DNA of 64,000 nt, taken from Saururus chinensis. Lineage: Eukaryota > Streptophyta > Magnoliopsida > Piperales > Saururaceae. Where the stretch lies: NCBI GenBank assembly GCA_035235625.1, contig CP141142.1, positions 10,942,995 through 11,006,994 of the forward strand. Direction: 5' to 3'. The notes below the pieces were generated by a model. It was not told the DNA's origin. It searched no databases and was given only the letters and a program-made list of their open reading frames with translations. The position numbers and the translations under genes were made by a program. Numbering within the stretch: the stretch's first letter is position 1; every line of letters starts with the position of its first letter. This document shows positions 22,205-35,057 of the stretch, in pieces.

Positions 22205-25200
22205 TGTCACGATCTGAATTTTTTTAAAACCCTTTTTAACTAAAGGGCATGTGAAAAATCATGATAATTTTTTTTCTTTAAATTAAATCAAATCAATCGA
22301 CTAAATATTGAGGTCATGATAATGGGGGTTCACAGATACAAATATCAAAACATATGATATTATTATACAAGTATGTCATATGTCTGAAAATAAATAACCA
22401 AGTAAAGTTGGTTTTTACATCAGTAATTACAATTACTTAAAAGATTGCAGAAGTAAAAAACTAAATCCCACTAGTACAATGTCATCCTCAATCGCCCATT
22501 GATGTTTTGATCTCACAATGACTTTCTCTAAAGACCTACAACTAAGCAAGACCAAACAATAACAAAACATTTCCTCCCCTAGGAGGAGCATTCCAAAAGA
22601 ACAAAAATATTATTTAATATTTTTTGGATCGGGCCAACATCACATGATATTAGTATCCTACATACTCATTAGATAAAATCTCTAATGCTTCCAACAAGAT
22701 CAGATCTAGATGTAGTTTTGCCTAGAAACTATAGTATCTTAAGAAGCATAGCATCACATATGCAATGCTTAAGCATTTTCAACCAACCTACATTTTATAC
22801 GAGTTCTTCAATTTTTCCACTTGTTCTAATTAAAGAAGTAATATCAAATAATATTAGTAATTATCTCTCAAGCTATTGTTTGATAATTAATATCCTCGTC
22901 TAATCTCAAAGATAGATAGACTTATCAAATATCATCCTAAGTGACAAATGGTACACTCACCATAGACCACCTGTAAAAGTAAATCTATGATGAAACCTTG
23001 AAATCTACAAGGACCCTGAAATCTTCCAGGACCCTAGAATCCACCAGGAAGTAACATCTCCCAACCTGGCCCCTAAGAACCTGACTGGAGTGGAAGGACA
23101 TGGCCCATATATAACTGCACCTAAACAGAAGTGGTGAGAGATGCCAACCAAGCACGATGTCAGTGACTTTGACTACTTGTGTACTAAATGATCTTTAATA
23201 GATCGGTAGTGGGCCTAGTTCAAGAATAGCTCCCTCTAATGGGGAGGTACAACTTCACAGTCAAATCAATAGCTCAATCGAGCGAAGACAAAAAAAAAAA
23301 CTATTATGAACCCTATCTTGTTCATCAACAGGCAAGTATTCTAAATGACTAACCCAAATTCTTTCAATCTCTTTTAGACTAGGGTTAAAACTCGAAACTA
23401 TCATCAGTTCATTAATCAAAGCAAATTATTAGGTCAAAGGCCTTGTTCACTCTGTGAACTAGTCGCAGATCCCTCTGAGGGTATTTTAGACTTTATTTTG
23501 ATTAAGTATTCTTGCCCAATCTAAAGCTACCTAACTCCATTGATTAATTTTTCATTAATCTTAAGCTAGTGATAAATTACTATCAGAAAATCAATAGCAA
23601 ATATCAAAATAAAAAACAACATAAATAATTAGACCCACACAGGTCCAAGAACATCATAAAATTAATAACCAAACTCAATAATGATATTAGAAATATTTGC
23701 GCTCTCGTGCCCTAATCCTCCTTAGGTTAGATGATTAACCCTTTATGAAAATGGGTCATAATGCATCTAAGGGCATTAAGGTAATTATCCTACATTATAC
23801 ATGATCATCTTTATTCTCAGGTAGGTCTTTGACCTCTCAAAAGTTTCAGTATCACATTAGCCCATTATTGTCATTCACGCGAATGTGAGCCAATCCGCTC
23901 ATAGGGGTATTTCAGTCATTTCGTTTAGGCTTCCCTGAACCCTAATCGGTCCAAAAATAATCCCAAGGGTACTCCTTGAAGTAATGAACTTGAAGTAATT
24001 TTCTTGCCATTTAATGGGGTCGTAAACCCCTTGAACCGACCCCTGCTCAATTAACAATCTTAGTCAAATATTTATTTATTGGGATTTTTTTTCTAGCATG
24101 TTCATTGGCCTATAATTAAGGTACACATTAAACTATAATTAAGATTTTTTCTAATTTTTAAATCGACTAATAGGCCCCTAAATCGGAGCCCCTAAACCAG
24201 GTAATTGAACTGTGACCCTACTACAAGGGTAAAATAATCATTCATAGCCTGTAGAATTTTTCCCGGGCTGAAAACTTGGTCAAGATACTCATACATTTCT
24301 CAAGGTCTATTGGTAATTTTTCTAATTTTTTTCCATAAAAAACCATACTGAACCAGACTTGGTTCAGTGGAACACTTATTTTTCGCTTTCTTTTTTTTAG
24401 ACCAGACCGGGGATAAATTCTCTTGGTCTAGAGGTTGTCTCCTTCGCAGAGATGCCTCCTGGCCATGGCAGAAGCTATGCCTCCAGCAGAACACCCCCTA
24501 GCCCGTCACTTTCCAGTAGCTCACCAGAGGCAAATTTTATAGCCTCCAGCTGCCACTGGGTAGCCAAGGCGGTGCTTCCCGCCCCTTTGCACTCCTCTAA
24601 ACTGCCCCTGCAATCTACATAGCTAGAGCCTATGGCCGCCGGAGAATGCATTAGCAACCATGACTAGTCTTGAGGCCAACCCTATCCGATCACTGACAAG
24701 TGGCGAATCCAATGGACCAAGGGCCACCACCAATGGGTGACTGCTCTGCTTTCCCTTCTCTTTAACACATTGCTCACCACCGGCCATTGCTGCAACTGCC
24801 TTTGCTGGCCGCAGGGCTAGGACTGGTTGGTCTGCCATCCAGCGGTGATTCCAACAACCCCAGCCTTGAGTCTAGCCGGTGACTGGCTAGCCTCCGTCAA
24901 GAGCCCAAAGCTCCTCCCTCTTTATCCCTCGATCTGCACGATCCCCATCCAAACGGCAAGGATATGGCCGCGGCCTACTAAAGCCTAGTCCTTCACTCCT
25001 CTAGACAGAGGCAATTGTGGTAGAGATAATTGAGTGTAAAAGGACCCAGTGGCTGGTTGGCGGCTGTGTGACAGGTTTTGTTCAACAAAATTACAAGAAG
25101 CAAAAATTATTGTTTATCAAAATTACATAAATAGTGATTGCATAAATCCCTATTTATGTAAATTACATTCAGATCTAATCAATAAAACTCATTCTAATCT

Positions 25201-25896
25201 CGACTCGAAGACTAAGATAAAAATTCTACCTTAATTGCTAGTTTTTAATCGATCCACCGCCGCCGGAGCCCCACTGTCTACCATCTTTTCCCTCACTTAA
25301 GGGCCAAAGAGCTCCTTAAATGAGCCCTAAGAAGACGTATTTATAAAGATGGGGATTAGGAACCCAATCCCCCTAGCAGTTGGGCCACCTAGGCTACTTA
25401 GGCCATTTTTTTAATTTATTTCCTTATAATTAACCAGGCCCGTAAAACAACTTAAACAACCTAAATACACGTTTAAATCGGGTAAACATGCCCTGTATGA
25501 TATGTTCAACTTCGAACAGTCGTATCTCCCTCATTTAAATCGGGTAAACGGCCATTCTTTGTGGCGTTTCGAAGATCTTTCTATCTACATTCTAATTAGC
25601 TTTCAACCAAAATTCTATCTATTTAGGAAGTTATTTTACTAAGATGGTCAAAAGGTCAAACAACCTATTTTCTACTTTTTAATCTTCGAAATTGAGGAAA
25701 ATCTTGAATATTACATTCTTTCCCCCTTAAAAAAATTGTGTCCTTGCAATTTGCCATAGCCAATCCGTGAAAAGTTTGGCCTTCAATTCTAAAACTCATT
25801 CTTGCCTCTCAAATGACATTAATTTCAACTTATAATTTAAGCAGTACACATTATAAAAATAAATAATTAAAATCCTACAAAATTTAGGTCATTACA
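22205..25896 (-). mobile_element. LTR insertion (solo or internally deleted), minus orientation
   Basis: Plus-strand ends are TGTCACGATC and GGTCATTACA, flanked by the 5-bp duplication TGCAC (22200-22204 and 25897-25901). Orientation follows from its minus-strand start TGTAATGACCTAAAT, which resembles the start of the LTR at 27381. Near 25709-25735 the minus strand reads a purine-rich AAGGGGGAAAGAA followed by TGTAATATTC, like a polypurine tract and a second LTR start. Large LTRs of this kind occur in Tekay/Del-type Ty3/gypsy elements, but the family is inferred. There is no coding capacity. Confidence 0.75.
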
Positions 25897-26610
25897 TGCA
25901 CTAATAGCGATGTTTTCGAAAAGCTTCAATAAAATTTATCTATTTTAAATAAAAATAAAAAATTAGAACTATTAGCTGCACTATTTTGATAGTGTGGCTA
26001 ATCATATTAATAATATCGATACTTAATAAACAACTTCGCTAATAGAACAAGTATTAGCGACGCTTAAAAGAAACTGTCCCTAAAAATTATCCATTTTAAA
26101 TAAAAATAGAAAAAAACTATTAGTGACACTTTTAATTAAGTGTCTCTATTATATTAGTGATGTTTTTTATTAAGCGTCGCTATTACTAATACTATTAGCG
26201 ATGCTATTTTGAAAGCGTCTCCAATAGTATTAATAATAGGAACGCTTAATAAAAAGCATTGCTAATATAATAACTATTAGCGATGCTTAATAAAAACAAC
26301 TATTAGTGACGCTTTCTAAAAGCGTCACTAAAAGTTATCTATTTTAAATAAAAATAAAAAAAATTAGAACTATTAGCAACGCTATGTTGAAAGCATCGCT
26401 AATAGTATTACTAATAACGACTCTTTTATAAAAGCATAGCCAAAGATTTTGCTATTAGCGACATTTCATTAAATGTGTCACAAATAAAATACATTTATTT
26501 TTTAAAATAAGATTATTAGTGACACTATATTAAAAGTGGCGCTAATATTACTACTATTAGCGAGTCCCTAATATTATTTTCTTTTATTTGATATTTATTA
26601 TTTAAATATA

Positions 26611-26998
26611 AAATAGGGTAGAGAGAGAAATAGGGTGGAGAGAGAGGAGAGATAGAAAGAAGAGAGACTAGGGAGATGATAGAGAGAGGCTAGAGAGAGA
26701 GTGTGTAGAGAGAGATGAGAGAGAGGGAGAGAGAGAAAGAGAGAATGTGTGTAGAGAGAGGAGAGGGTCTGTAGAGAGAGATGGGAGAGAGAGAGAGTGA
26801 AGAGACATCTAGAGATAGAGGAGGGAGACAGTAAAGAGAGAGAGAGGAGGGAGATGGTAGAGAGAGAAGAAAGAGAGGGAGAGAGAGGCTAGAGAGAGAG
26901 TGTGTGTAGAGAGAGAGAGGAGAGATAGAGGAAGAGAGGAGGGAGGGGGTAGAGAGAGGTGAGAGAGAGTGAAGAGAGAGGCTACAGAGAGGAATTTA
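26611..26998 (+). repeat. GA-rich simple-sequence tract
   Basis: Impure (GA)n in the left half of CACTA element 2. It is the reverse complement in type of the CT tracts in its right half and in the other CACTA elements. Confidence 0.9.
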
Positions 26999-27204
26999 AT
27001 TTTGATTTTTTTAATTTTTTTTATAAAATTATATTTTGAAAGTCATAAAAAGAAATAAAATAAAAAAATTAGCAATGCATAGGAATATGCGTCACTACTA
27101 TACTAGGTATTAGCGACATTTATACATGTGTTGCTAATAACTTTTAGTTTATTATTTTTATTATTTTAAAAATATAATATAAAAATAAAAATCCTAAAAA
27201 TAAA

Positions 27205-27380
27205 AATTAGAGGAGAGAGAGTGCATAGAGAGATATGATAGAGTGAGTACAAAGAGAGGAGAGAGGGAAAGAGAGAGGTGAGAGAGACGGTAGAGAGAGA
27301 AGAGAGAGGGAGAGAGAGGGCCTAGAGAGAGTGTGTGTATAGTAAGATAGTGGATAAAGAGAGGAGAGAGAGATAGAGAG
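27205..27380 (+). repeat. GA-rich simple-sequence tract
   Basis: Second impure (GA)n block. It is interrupted at 27381 by the LTR insertion and resumes at 30656. Confidence 0.85.
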
Positions 27381-30300
27381 TGTAAGATCCCTAAACTTGG
27401 ACCGGTTGATTTTATTTTATTTAATTTTTATTGTGTGGTTTAATGTTAATTCTAATCGGTTTTAGCTATTTTTGAAATTAAAGTAGTTAAAAAAAGTTTT
27501 AACCAAATTTTTTTCATATTAATGGTTTTTATGCTAATATATGTCATTTGAAATTTTCAGACTTTTTGCATATTTTTTCCGAAATGTTAGGGGGGATCCA
27601 CCGTGGGCCCCACGTGCAAAATTAGGATAATTAGTCCTAAATGACCCTAAAAACATCTTAGGACAATAGATATTTATGTTAATTTTTTAGAGTTCAATTT
27701 GAGTTTAAAATGAGTCAGTTTTCTATTTTTAGTGTAAAACTCTATTTATACCCCACATACCTATTAGGTTTACTCCAAAAGCCTACTATAAATAGAAAGG
27801 CTTAGCCAATTTTCAAAATGGGAAGGACTGGAAATCTAGAGCTTAGGAGCCCTAATCCAAGGTTTCTCTTAAATTTTTCAAATCTCTTCTTTTGACAAGG
27901 TTTAATCTCAATTTCTACCCAAAAAACTATTAATTTGTACCTCTATTTCAAACCCTTGAGAAAAGAATTTCATTTTTGAACTCACTAAACCCTATATCTA
28001 TGATTTTTTAAGAGATTTAGGTATTTTAAATCGGATTTATGAAGGTATTAATAAAAACCCTATATTGGGTAGGATTTGAAGGTGTTAGAGGTGCGATTTC
28101 AAGTCAAGAAGCTTGTTGAAGGTAAGTATTTTCGTCCTAAATGTGTCTTTGATTTAAGATTTGAGTTTTGATGGAGTTCGAGGTGGGTTCTATGGATTTG
28201 AGCTCTAATAGCGGATTTAGGAAAGTCAAAATTTTCTTATGATTTCTTTGTGTTTTTAGTTGTAAATGGCTAGATTTACTATTTCCTAAGCATGAATTTC
28301 ATTATTATGATGATTGAGAGTGGATTTGAAGGTTTAAGTTGTTTATGTGAAGTTTCGGTTTTGGTTTCAAAATGAGGAAGACAAACCAAAGATTCCAGTT
28401 ATGGTGATTGAACGATCAGACAGACGATCGAATGGTTAGGCGTTTAAACGCCAACATTGCAATTTGATTACTTTTTTATATTTTACTCCTAAATATAATT
28501 TCTTATGATTATGATGAGTAATACATGCTAGATAAGCTCCTGGAAGGGTATGAATCAAATGTTGGAGGCTATGATGAATGCTTAAGTGTTATGTGGATTT
28601 CATGTTAATCAAATAAGCATGTTATAAACTCTTGTCTTGAATCTATGTTGAATGATTCATCATATTTTAGTATAATTCCAGAAAAGTTATAGCATGAAAA
28701 TAGAATTATATGGCTTCACATATCATGATTAAATTAGGGGTGAATGATGGTGTCGTGTTTAGCTTTTAAGTGTGGTATGAATATGCTTACATAGGTCTAG
28801 CATGAGGTTTTACTTTATTTGATGTTGTGTTTTCCAACAGTTTTCACTCATGATTTCAGTAAGGAACCATGATTAAATGTTAATGAACATGTGTGTGGTA
28901 TGTTGATGGGTTATTTATGAGGCATGTCCATATGCTTAGAATTAAATATTTCTACCATGTACACACATATGGGAGATGATTATGATAATGGTTGATGTTA
29001 TGATTATAAATGATGCATGAGGGGCTAATGGGAGCACGTATCATGAATTAAGATTCATGTATGTATTACCCATGTATGTGCCATATTGCATGCATCATGA
29101 AAAGGATTTCCGAATAAGACTTTATTTAGATTAGCCATGGTTGATCAATTAGATGCAATGATGTGAGATTGCATGCCGGATTAATCAATCGTTGGCTCAT
29201 CAGAAATTGGATGGTCCGAAAGGACATGATTTCGATTTGAGTTCCTGTGTGGAACATGAATCATCCCAGGCTAAGTTAATTTTAGTTGAGTTGAATGGAG
29301 ACAAGTTGTGTTGAGTCGTGTGCGGTTGAGATTTCTTGAGATAGTTATCTGGACCCTAAGAATCCAGAGTGGTACACCTTCGTGCACCAACTACCACGTA
29401 TTCTAGGTTCCCTATATAGGAATTTAGACTATTCCTGCCGTAGGAGATGTCCTAAGCAAACACACTGCTCTAGGTTCCCTATGTGAGATTCAGACGTTCT
29501 TGGCTAGGTTTGTCTAGGGCGAGCAGAAAAAGGGGCTGACTACCTCAAACACCTTAGGTTTCCTTTGTGGAAATTGGACTATGTCCAGCCTATGTGGCAT
29601 AATTGTATTTCTCTCCATGATGGAGACATTCACTATTGTTGATGATGCATGTGTATGAGATAATATTATGCCTAGGTTACATAGGTTGTGTAGGGATAAT
29701 TGAGATTATGTGACACATGTGAATATGATTTATTATGAATGATTTAGTATAGTGTGATTAATACACTTATTGTGTAGGGTGAATGATCTATAAATGAATT
29801 ATATGAATATGCATTATGTGATTATGTGTTAGAGACATGTGCTATGTAGGTTGCATGTTATGAAGGAGAATGGGTTTGACATGCATAATTATGGATTAGT
29901 GTGTTGCGACACTATTATGTAGGATGGATGAATACATTGGAAATGAATTATGAATGATATGATATTATGACTTGCCGTGCGAAATGGTATGCACGAGATA
30001 TGTAGATGATCTTATGAGTACATGTATTTGATGAGTAGTCATGTACAGGTTATGTTAATATAACATGATGAATGCATGTGAATTATGTGATAAATTCAAG
30101 GTGAATTATATGTGATGATTTTGAGTTTACTCTCTCTCTCTCTCGACATATAAAACCTTACCAAGTTTTACTCACCCATCTTTTTGTATTTTGTTTTGGT
30201 TGCATGGTGTGATATGCAGTTAACCAGGATCCTTTGTATGAGGAAAGGTTGGGGAGAGCATGGGAGTAGGCATAGATGCCTTTGGACCTTATTATGTTTT

Positions 30301-30655
30301 CTGATCTATGCTGTTATGATTATAGAACATCATGTATGACGGTTCTTATTTCACACTCATGTATATCTTATGTTTAGCCCTGTTTTAGATTTTCTGATTT
30401 GAGCCATGTGTTTAGGCTTAGGATTTTAAGTTTGTGGGTATATGACTTATGGACTTTCAAAGTTAGAGTTCTCTTTTATTTTCCTTATTTTTCTTGCACA
30501 AAGGTCTAAAGGTGCACATTCCGAAAGTGAAATTCATCTGATTAAGGGGTTAAAGTTTTTTGCAACGCATTTAAACCAGCAATTGTCGCCCCTATGTGCT
30601 CCGATGTCCCTTCGACTGGGTTTGGCTTAGGTCGGGCAGGTGCCGGGGCATGACA
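27381..30655 (+). mobile_element. Solo LTR, plus orientation, 3.3 kb
   Basis: It begins TGTAAGATCCCTAAAC and ends GCCGGGGCATGACA, flanked by GAGAG (27376-27380 and 30656-30660). This duplication has low information because the target is a GA tract. A TATA box, TATAAATA, lies at about 27787-27794. Three imperfect repeats beginning 'ctaggttccctat' or similar occur at about 29400, 29470 and 29565. It is homologous to the minus-strand LTR at 62487-64000, as seen in the shared 'atctggaccctaagaatcca'-type phrases. No retrotransposon genes lie within it. Confidence 0.8.
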
Positions 30656-31400
30656 GAGAGAGTGAAGAGAGGAGAGAGAGGCTAGAGAGAGAGGAGAGAG
30701 GGGATAGAGAGGATGTGTTAGACAAAGAAGTTTAATTTTAATTTTTTATTAAATATTATATTTTAAAAATAATATCTATCTTAGTAGTGACGCATATTAC
30801 TATGTATTGCTAATAAGTAGTATATTTGTGATGTTTATATCTATACGTCGCTAATATTTTTAAAATTTTTAATTTTTAAAAAATATTATAAAAATAAAAA
30901 ATTATAAAAAATTAAAATTAGAGGAGATTGTGTGTGTAGAAAGAGAAAGTAGAGAGAGGGGAGAGAGGGAAAGAGAAACAGTGAAGAGAGAGAGGGCAAG
31001 AGAAAGAGTAAAGAAAGAGGAGAGAGAAGGTAGAGTGAGAGTGAAAAGGAGAGAGGGTAGATTTATATATTATTTTTTAAAATTTCAAAATAAATTATAT
31101 ATAGTAGCAACTCATAAAGGGATGTGTCACTACAATATATTTGTCAATTACTTTTATTAATTTGCAAAAACAATATAGAATAAAAGAGAGGTGGGGAGAG
31201 AAGGAGAAGAGAGAGCGGGTAGAGAGAGTAGAGGAGAGAGAGGGTAGAGAGATAGTGTGTAGAGAGAGAGGAGAGTTAGAGGGTAGAGAGAGAAAGTGAA
31301 GAGAGAGTGCATAGATAGAGAGAGAGGAGAGAGAAAGAAAGAGGTAGGAGAGAGAAAGAAAGAGGTAGGAGAGAGAGTGTGTAGAGAGAGAGGAGAGGAG
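30656..31400 (+). repeat. GA-rich tracts with AT-rich spacers
   Basis: Three or four impure (GA)n blocks (30656-30720, 30935-31065, 31180-31400) separated by AT-rich sequence with GCGAC-type motifs, inside CACTA element 2. Confidence 0.8.
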
Positions 31401-32029
31401 AAAATATTTTATTAAAAATATAGTATGCTATTAGTTTTTTTTTTAAAAAATTGATGTATTAGCGACACTAGGTAGGAAGTGAGCGTCACTAATAATATAA
31501 GTAATTGCGATGCAGATTCTTAAGCGTCGCAAATATGTATGCCATTGGCGACGTTGCTAGGGAGCGTCACTATCACTAATAGCCTGAGTTTTTTTTTAAA
31601 AAAAATTGAGCTATTGGCGATATTCGAAAGCAGGCGTCACTAATAGTATAAGTAATTGTGACGCTAATTCTTAAGCATTGCAAAGACTTATTAGAGTGTC
31701 GCTAGTAGCCATAGTTTTTTTAAAAAAAATAATTTTAGCTATTAGCGACACTAGAAAAGAAGCATCGCTAATAGTATAAGCATTAGCGACACTTAAGAAT
31801 AAGCATAACAAATGCTTATATGATTAGCGACACTCTTCAACAAGTATCATTAATAGATCAATTTTTTTTAAAAAAAAACTAAGGCTATAAGCGACACTGT
31901 ATAGAGAGCGTCACTAATAGCATAAGTATTTGCAACACTTAGGTATTAGCGTCACAATTACTTATACTATTAGCGACGCTCGCTTCATAGAGTCGCTAAT
32001 AGCCTTGTTTTAAAAAAAATCTCTTCCCT

Positions 32030-32272
32030 TTCACTCCTCTATCTCCTGTATGTACCCTCTATCCTCCCCCTCTCTCTCCTCTCTCTCTGTGCACCCTCTC
32101 TCTACTCTCTCTATCTCCACCCTCTCTCCTCAGCTCTCTCTCTCCTCCCTCTCTCTCTACCCTCTCTTCTCTCCTCTCTCCCCCCTCTCTCTCTACCCTA
32201 TCTCTCCTCTCTCTATCTCTACCCTCTCTCTCCTCTCTCTCTCTATCTCTCCTCTCTCTTTTTGCCCCTTTT
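32030..32272 (+). repeat. CT-rich simple-sequence tract
   Basis: Impure (CT)n in the right half of CACTA element 2, inverted relative to the GA tracts of its left half. Confidence 0.9.
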
Positions 32273-33411
32273 TGTGACACTTCAAATTGAAGCATTGCAA
32301 ATAGCTAAGCACAGGCAAAATTTCGCCCCGCCTTCTTTAACTCCATCCGGTCCCTTCTCTTTCGCCCAAGAGTTCTGCCATCTCCCCCCCGGGTCTTGAA
32401 ATCCTCCTTTTATTCCCTTTCTTTCTCATCTTTCGTCGTTCTCTTCGTCGATGGTCCTACCTAGGGCTCTCGGAGCTGATCAGGGGCCGGGGCTAATGGA
32501 GGATGGCACTCCACAGCAGTTGCGGAAGCGCCGACGCCCGCACCGGCTGCATAATTTTGACCTGCCGTTCCTCAAATGGGGGAACCAAGTGAATCTTCGC
32601 CCATCAACTATGGCACCAACATCTTCCCTTTGGGCTCTAGAAAGCCCCTCTCACTGATTGTGGCTATTTACGCCTCTCCCGATACCAATCGCCCCTTGAC
32701 AGGTCCTCTCATCTTCTTCCCCTTGGTTTTCCCTTTGATACATCTCAGCACCTTCCACCGCTGGTTATCTGAGATAACGAGGAGCATGAGAGCATAAGAA
32801 AGAAGCTTCGCATTCATTTGCAAAGTGTGACAGCAGCTTGATTCTCTGGCCAAAATTGCCCACGACAAAACTCCCCATTGTCCCTCCCTCATCCCCCCTC
32901 AAAACCCTAGATCTAGCCCCTCTTTGATCTCTGTTTAAATTACAGTTTTTTAATTTTACTAGCAATGTTTTTCAAAATGTCACTAAAACACTTTTAGCGA
33001 CACATAACAAATGTCGCTAACAAGGTTTTTATATTTTTTTAAAAATATGTAGACTTATTAACGATGCTCTGAAAAGCATCACTAATAATAGATTGTTAAC
33101 GATGCTTTACAAAAAGCACCACTAATAAGCAATTATTAGAGACGCTTTGTAGAGCGTTGACACATTATAAAATGTTGCTAGCTATGCTTTTCAGAGCGTT
33201 GCAAAAAAAATTAAGATTAGAAACTAAAAAATAAAACATAGCTAATGTCATACTATTAGCGAAGCTTATTTAAAAGTGTCGCTAATGAGCAGTTGCGACG
33301 GGATTATTATCGACGATTTTAGTGACACTTTGTAAGCACTGCTAATAATCATTAGCGATGCTTTGGGGACTATTAGCGACACTTTTAATAGTTCTTTTTG
33401 TTGTAGTGTTG

Positions 33412-34740
33412 AAACCACTCCTCTTAGAACCTGACTACTGTGCAAGATATACATATTCCTATGATGTGTCTCTCTCAAACCAACCAATTTCTCAATGTCA
33501 CCTTTAGAGCTCCTTTGCACATCTCAATCTGATAGCCTTTAAGCTCAAAAGTACCAACTAAAATTTAATTCTTCTTCAAGTCTTGAACATATCAAATATC
33601 ATGCAAAACACAAATTGTGCTATCAAGCAACTTCAACCAAATGGTACCTATTCTAAGTGTCTTACGAATCATATCATTTCCCATAAATACATACCATTTC
33701 CCAACTCTTGAAAGCTAGAAAAGCAACCTCTATTGGAACAAATATGATGGGTACAAACAAAATATAAAATCTAGTTATCACAATGAAGAGTGGATGTTGT
33801 ACCAAGTAAAATAAGATCTCTATCATATCAACTTCAAAACGTGAAAAACTAGCACTCAAGTCCTCTTATCTTCAGGATTCAACTCAAGAAAATCTTTTTT
33901 CTAGTGCCCCTTCTTATAACAATAGGCAGATTCATCCATTGGGGTCCTATTCTTTTGAGATTTTACCTCGATAGACAAGGCTACAACATTAGATTTATTT
34001 ATGATCTCCTGCTTATATTTTAATCTGTACTCATCATTGTCGATCAAAGCACTAGATACATTCTCATACTTAACCTATTTTTTTACCATATATCTATGTA
34101 GTTGACAATTGATTATAACATTTAGGCAATGAGTTCAATAACAAACTTGTTTTATTCTCTTTAGATATCTCTATCTCTAGCTTCAACAAACTAGATAAGA
34201 ATTTATTAAACTCAATAAGATGATCAGATATAAAAGTACCTTCTTAATAATGGAAGCAATAGAGTTTCTTCTTCAAATAGAGCCAATTCTCCACACTTTT
34301 GGTCATGTACTTGGCTTCTAATTTATGCCAAAGTATAAATGAAACCAGCTTTTTCATAACAAAATACTTCATGTCCTTGGCAAAACAAAATCTGAGTGTA
34401 CCACATGCCTACCAATTTATCTTATCCCAATATGCACATGTAAATCTTTAGGTTTGCCTCAAAATATAATGTCTAAGTCCTCGTGGATCAACACATCCAT
34501 AACCTTGCATTGCCACATGCCAAAGTTATCTTTCTATTAAATTTCTCCACCTTAAATTGTGTATTATACAATCTAGACGATACTCTTGTCGCTTAGGTTT
34601 TATTGTCTTGGCATTGGAGGATGCAAAAATTAAAAATCACTGACATATCTCACCAAATGGCTCAATCCCACAAACAAACAAACTTAAATTAACCACAAGA
34701 TCAAATCAAATATCAGAATTATGGTCCTCCCCTTGTAATT
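33412..34740 (-). pseudogene. Copia gag and pre-integrase remnant
   Basis: Minus-strand frames with several stops resemble the Tork/TNT type of copia polyprotein. They contain a gag block (about 34020-34400) and, nearer 33412, a block with 'CVLHDI' and 'GYQIEM' phrases typical of the region between protease and integrase. The sequence is interrupted at 33411 by CACTA element 2 and continues at 22029. Frames are broken, so no functional product is expected. Confidence 0.65.
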
Positions 34741-34761
34741 CCCACAAACAGCACCACTTAT

Positions 34762-35057
34762 TGTGGATTATATATATCACAAATACTGGTTCCAAAATCA
34801 AGTTAAGAATAACAAGCCATTATCTAGAACCTAGGTGAATGATGTTGTAAAGATAAAGAATTATCTAATTGCATACCCAATCAAGCAAACACTATAAAAT
34901 ACACAAGTTTAATGTGGTTTAGCCTATCACTTATATCATCAAGCAAGATCCACTATAATTTAAGGGAGAGTTACAATAACTTACCTACAAGCAAAGCCCC
35001 AAATCACTTGCCAACACCCTCTTCCAAAACATACAAGATGAGAATAAGTAATACCAA
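34762..35057 (-). mobile_element. Truncated 5' LTR of the copia element
   Basis: Homologous to the inner half of 21082-21663 ('gttaagaataacaa', 'cccaatcaagcaaa', 'cctcttccaaaa'). The match ends near 35057, so the outer part of this LTR is lost and the target duplication cannot be checked. Confidence 0.75.

Larger units (their letters stand above)
22030..33408. mobile_element. CACTA element 2, carrying two nested LTR insertions
   Basis: The left end reads CACTACAACAAAATG and the right end, reverse-complemented, reads CACTACAACAAAAAG, with 13 identical bases. The target duplication TTG is at 22027-22029 and 33409-33411. Subterminal TTAGCGACGC-type motifs fill both arms. Removing the insertions at 22205-25896 and 27381-30655 leaves about 4.4 kb without a recognisable transposase. 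GA-rich tracts mark the left part and a CT-rich tract the right. The GC-rich segment near 32330-32600 is of unknown origin. Confidence 0.85.

Noticed and set aside
33674..33859. Small membrane-like open frame on the minus strand
   Set aside because: It overlaps the copia remnant in a different frame from the recognisable gag and pre-integrase sequence.
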